Source of the DNA: Verrucomicrobia bacterium UBA3063
Lineage (GTDB): Bacteria > Verrucomicrobiota > Verrucomicrobiia > Methylacidiphilales > Verrucolacustridaceae
Direction of reading: 5' to 3'
Assembly: GCA_002366885.1 (NCBI GenBank)
Contig: DFCD01000146.1
Location: forward strand, 1,117-8,934
DNA: 7,818 nucleotides
Shown in pieces: positions 6,174-7,818 of the stretch. The position numbers and the translations under genes were made by a program. Below the pieces are notes generated by a model. It was not told the DNA's origin and made no database searches. It worked only from the letters and a program-made list of their open reading frames with translations. Numbering within the stretch: the stretch's first letter is position 1; the number at the start of each line of letters is the position of its first letter.

Positions 6174-6209
6174 TTGACGAAGGAAGCATCAGGGGAAAGG
6201 ATGGGAGGC
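6174..6209 (+). promoter_or_regulatory. Possible promoter element just before ridA
   Basis: TTGACG (6174-6179, 5/6 to the -35 consensus) begins exactly 36 nt before ATG 6210. The expected -10 position reads AGGATG (or AAGGAT with a 17-nt spacer), which is poor. AAGGA (6197-6201) may instead be a ribosome-binding site 8 nt before ATG 6210. Weak call. Confidence 0.18.
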
Positions 6210-6596
6210 ATGGGCCATAAGGGTTGGAGTTCGAAGGTGGCGGGACCGGCGATCGGGCCGTACCGGCAGGCAACGGAGGCGGGGGGTTTTGTGTTTCTTT
6301 CCGGACAGTTGGCTTTGGATGAAGAGGGGAATCTGCTGCAGGGTTCCGTGGCTGACCAGACTCGGAAGGTACTGGAACGGGCGCAGAGCCTGCTGAAAGA
6401 GGGCGGATTGGCCTTGCGGGACGTGGTGAAGGCGACGGTGTTTCTGACGGACCTAAAGACGTTCCCGGAGATGAATGCGGTGTACGCGGAATTTTTCCCA
6501 AAGGATCCGCCCGCCCGATCCACCATCCAGGTGGCGGGCCTGCCCAAGGGTGGGGCGGTGGAGATCGAGTTGTTGGCCCGGCGGGCGGGATCATGA
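6210..6596 (+). CDS. ridA: RidA (YjgF/YER057c/UK114) reactive enamine/imine deaminase
   Basis: RidA hydrolyses reactive enamine/imine intermediates such as 2-aminoacrylate released by PLP enzymes, as a cytosolic trimer. The 128-residue protein matches the family in length and motifs: AIGPYRQA (14-21, Y18), FLSGQLALD (29-37), DVVKATVFLTDL (71-82), PARSTIQV (101-108) with the carboxylate-binding R103, and E118 in AVEIELLA. These equal E. coli Y17, R105 and E120 in spacing, so it should be an active RidA-type member. ATG 6210 is chosen because it gives the family N-terminus and has AAGGA 8 nt upstream; ATG 6201, three codons earlier, is possible. Its stop overlaps the pyrE start by 4 nt (ATGA), so the two are translationally coupled. 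Confidence 0.95.
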   Translation: MGHKGWSSKVAGPAIGPYRQATEAGGFVFLSGQLALDEEGNLLQGSVADQTRKVLERAQSLLKEGGLALRDVVKATVFLTDLKTFPEMNAVYAEFFPKDPPARSTIQVAGLPKGGAVEIELLARRAGS

Positions 6597-7162
6597 CCCA
6601 GGAGCAGGTGCTGGAAGTGTTCCGCCGATGCGGAGCGCTTCTGCACGGTCACTTTGTGTTGCGTTCGGGCAAGCACAGTCGGACCTTTTTCCAGTGTGCG
6701 CTGGTGCTACAGGATCCCGTGGCGACGGCGGAGCTCTGCGGGGCGCTCGTCACCAAAGTGAAGGTGGAGCGGTGGACCTTTCATTCCGTGGTCTCTCCGG
6801 CGATGGGGGGAATCTTGGTGGGCCATGAGGTGGGTCGGCACCTCGGCCGAAGACATATCTTCGCCGAGAAGGAGGAGGGGAAGTTGAAGATCCGGCGGTT
6901 TGAGGTGAAGCCCGGGGAGAAATTCCTGGTGGTGGAGGATGTGATCACGACGGGAAGCGCGGTGAAGGAGACGATCGCGTTGGTGCAAGCTGCGGGGGGC
7001 GAGGTGGCCGGGGTGGCCTGTCTGGTGGACCGCAGCGAGCAACCGCCCGAGCTGGGGGCCCCGCTTTGTGCCCTCATGAAACTGCCGGTGGAGACCTTCG
7101 CAGCCGACCAAGTCCCGCCCGAGCTGCAAAAGATTCCCGCCACGAAGCCAGGCAGCAAGTAA
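6593..7162 (+). CDS. pyrE: Orotate phosphoribosyltransferase
   Basis: PyrE joins orotate to PRPP to give orotidine monophosphate, the fifth step of UMP synthesis, in the cytosol. The 189-residue protein has the PRPP-binding signature LVVEDVITTGSA (112-123, with E115, D116 and T119-G121), a PAMGG loop (69-73) and the lysine-rich catalytic loop FAEKEEGKLKIRRF (90-103). It also has HFVLRSGKHSRTFFQ (20-34), the substrate-binding N-terminal region typical of bacterial PyrE of this size. It begins inside the ridA stop (ATGA) with no strong ribosome-binding site, so translation is probably coupled to ridA. No other pyrimidine genes are in view. A hairpin with a T5 run follows before the next gene. 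Confidence 0.95.
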   Translation: MTQEQVLEVFRRCGALLHGHFVLRSGKHSRTFFQCALVLQDPVATAELCGALVTKVKVERWTFHSVVSPAMGGILVGHEVGRHLGRRHIFAEKEEGKLKIRRFEVKPGEKFLVVEDVITTGSAVKETIALVQAAGGEVAGVACLVDRSEQPPELGAPLCALMKLPVETFAADQVPPELQKIPATKPGSK

Positions 7163-7171
7163 GCCCGATTC

Positions 7172-7194
7172 CGGCTTGGATTGGGGCCGTTTTT
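7172..7194 (+). terminator. Possible Rho-independent terminator after pyrE
   Basis: CGGC (7172-7175) pairs with GCCG (7186-7189), extended inward by two G-U pairs, and TTTTT follows at once (7190-7194). The stem is weak (four G-C pairs), but the position 9 nt past the pyrE stop and the immediate T-run fit a terminator closing the ridA-pyrE unit. Confidence 0.35.
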
Positions 7195-7204
7195 GCGTTC
7201 CAAT
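7176..7204 (+). promoter_or_regulatory. Weak candidate promoter of the GNAT gene
   Basis: TTGGAT (7176-7181) is followed by 17 nt and TCCAAT (7199-7204), 9 nt before ATG 7214. The matches to consensus are 3/6 and 4/6. No Shine-Dalgarno is visible before ATG 7214, which would agree with a very short or absent leader. It overlaps the candidate terminator, as is common in tight gaps. Confidence 0.15.
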
Positions 7205-7213
7205 CTCTTTCTG

Positions 7214-7726
7214 ATGAGAGGAATCCGGAAGATCCGATTCGAGTGGGATTTGAAAAAAGTCCCCACCCAAGCCCCCCAGCTGCCCGCCAAGCATGAAATC
7301 AAGGAGCTGAAGGAGTATGACGTGGAGGCGATTTGGGAGGGCATGCAGAAGGTGTTCCTCAACGAGAAGAGCTGGATCATCGGCCTGGACGGGCATTTGG
7401 AGGAGCTGCGGAAGCGGCTCTTCCCGGAGGGGAAGCCGGTGACGGGGATGGAACTCTTAGCCTTGGTGCACGGGCCGAGGGTGGTGGGAATCAGCGCCTT
7501 GTATCCGGTCGCAGGCGAAGGGCCGCATCTGCTTTCGGGAGTAACGATTGACTACGAGTATCAGCGGCGGGGGCTGGGGGCGGCGTTACTGCAGGAGTCG
7601 TTGCGCCACCTGGCGGAGAAAGGGCTGGAGACGGCGGCGGTGGTGACGCGGGAGACGGTGCCGGCGGCGAAGTTTTTGTATCCCAAGTTCGGCGGCAAAG
7701 CGGGCGAAGTTACCCTGACCGCCTGA
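7214..7726 (+). CDS. GNAT-family N-acetyltransferase, substrate unknown
   Basis: A 170-residue protein whose second half is a GNAT acetyl-CoA-binding core: strand LLALVHGPRVVGISALYPV (81-99), strand GVTIDYEY (109-116), the pyrophosphate-binding motif Q-R-R-G-L-G-A (117-123) and its helix ALLQESLRHLAEKG (124-137), then strand ETAAVVTRE (139-147) and FLYPKFGG (154-161). The last resembles the usual FYxxxGF ending of motif B. The N-terminal 35 residues are charged and not recognised. Members transfer an acetyl group to an amine on a small molecule or protein; nothing here shows which. ATG 7214 is chosen; TTG 7181 would add 11 residues inside the putative terminator. The next gene starts 7 nt after its stop, so they are probably cotranscribed. 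Confidence 0.87.
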   Translation: MRGIRKIRFEWDLKKVPTQAPQLPAKHEIKELKEYDVEAIWEGMQKVFLNEKSWIIGLDGHLEELRKRLFPEGKPVTGMELLALVHGPRVVGISALYPVAGEGPHLLSGVTIDYEYQRRGLGAALLQESLRHLAEKGLETAAVVTRETVPAAKFLYPKFGGKAGEVTLTA

Positions 7727-7733
7727 GTCTTGG

Positions 7734-7818
7734 ATGACCCCCACCTTTGACCTGGCCGTGGTCGGTGCAGGGAGCGCGGGTTATGCGGCGGCTCGGACGG
7801 CGGCGGGGCTGGGTTTGA
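7734..7818 (+). CDS. FAD-dependent (pyridine nucleotide-disulfide type) oxidoreductase, N-terminal fragment
   Basis: Only 28 codons are in view before the edge. They read TFDLAVVGAGSAGYAAARTA (4-23), a dinucleotide-binding fold with the GxGxxG FAD motif (G11, G13, G16) and the start of the following helix. GAGSAGYAAA is typical of dihydrolipoamide dehydrogenase/mercuric reductase-type flavoproteins, but the redox-active cysteines lie beyond the window, so the specific enzyme cannot be told. ATG 7734 follows the GNAT stop by 7 nt with only a weak TTGG upstream, suggesting coupled translation. Confidence 0.75.
   Translation, partial: MTPTFDLAVVGAGSAGYAAARTAAGLGL

Overview
This is an ordinary, densely packed stretch of bacterial chromosome with high G+C. 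It carries eleven protein genes, two of them cut by the window edges: amino-acid and pyrimidine biosynthesis, tRNA modification, fermentation and general housekeeping. I see no mobile element, CRISPR array, RNA gene or phage gene. The lineage cannot be fixed from the sequence. The overall look (GC-rich, mostly bacterial housekeeping genes, short purine-rich and GATTAC-type simple repeats between genes) would fit the Verrucomicrobiota or another PVC-group bacterium, but that is an impression and not a demonstrated placement.

Layout. Positions 1-1561 (minus strand) hold hom and thrC, threonine biosynthesis genes overlapping by 4 nt. Divergent from hom is a UPF0173 metallo-hydrolase gene (1696-2379, plus). 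It runs convergently into a TauE/SafE-type exporter gene (2376-3122, minus), which is divergent from an aldehyde dehydrogenase gene (3212-4600, plus). That gene is convergent with queF (4597-4992, minus), which lies downstream of an ldhA-like D-lactate dehydrogenase gene (5036-6013, minus). A 196-nt noncoding gap (6014-6209) holds the dyad symmetry around the ldhA start, a purine-rich/G8 tract and four GTTTAC/GATTAC hexamers. Then come ridA (6210-6596) and pyrE (6593-7162), overlapping by 4 nt, a GNAT acetyltransferase gene (7214-7726) and the first 28 codons of an FAD-dependent disulfide-type oxidoreductase (7734 to the edge), all on plus.

How the parts fit. hom and thrC are two steps of threonine synthesis; the intermediate homoserine kinase is not in view. 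RidA removes reactive enamine by-products of PLP enzymes and is translationally coupled to pyrE of UMP synthesis. LdhA implies a fermentative or microaerobic capacity. The TauE-like exporter and the aldehyde dehydrogenase may share a divergent promoter region but their substrates are unknown.

What stands out is regulatory architecture, not new proteins. Four genes that begin transcription units (hom, the hydrolase, the aldehyde dehydrogenase, ridA) have a TTG-starting -35-like hexamer exactly 36 nt before the start codon. That is the spacing expected for leaderless mRNAs. These genes mostly lack a clear Shine-Dalgarno sequence, whereas the internal gene thrC has a good one. Both convergent gene pairs share the same 4-nt TTAG stop overlap with a hairpin built into the end of the genes. 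I did not find a convincing previously undescribed biological system.
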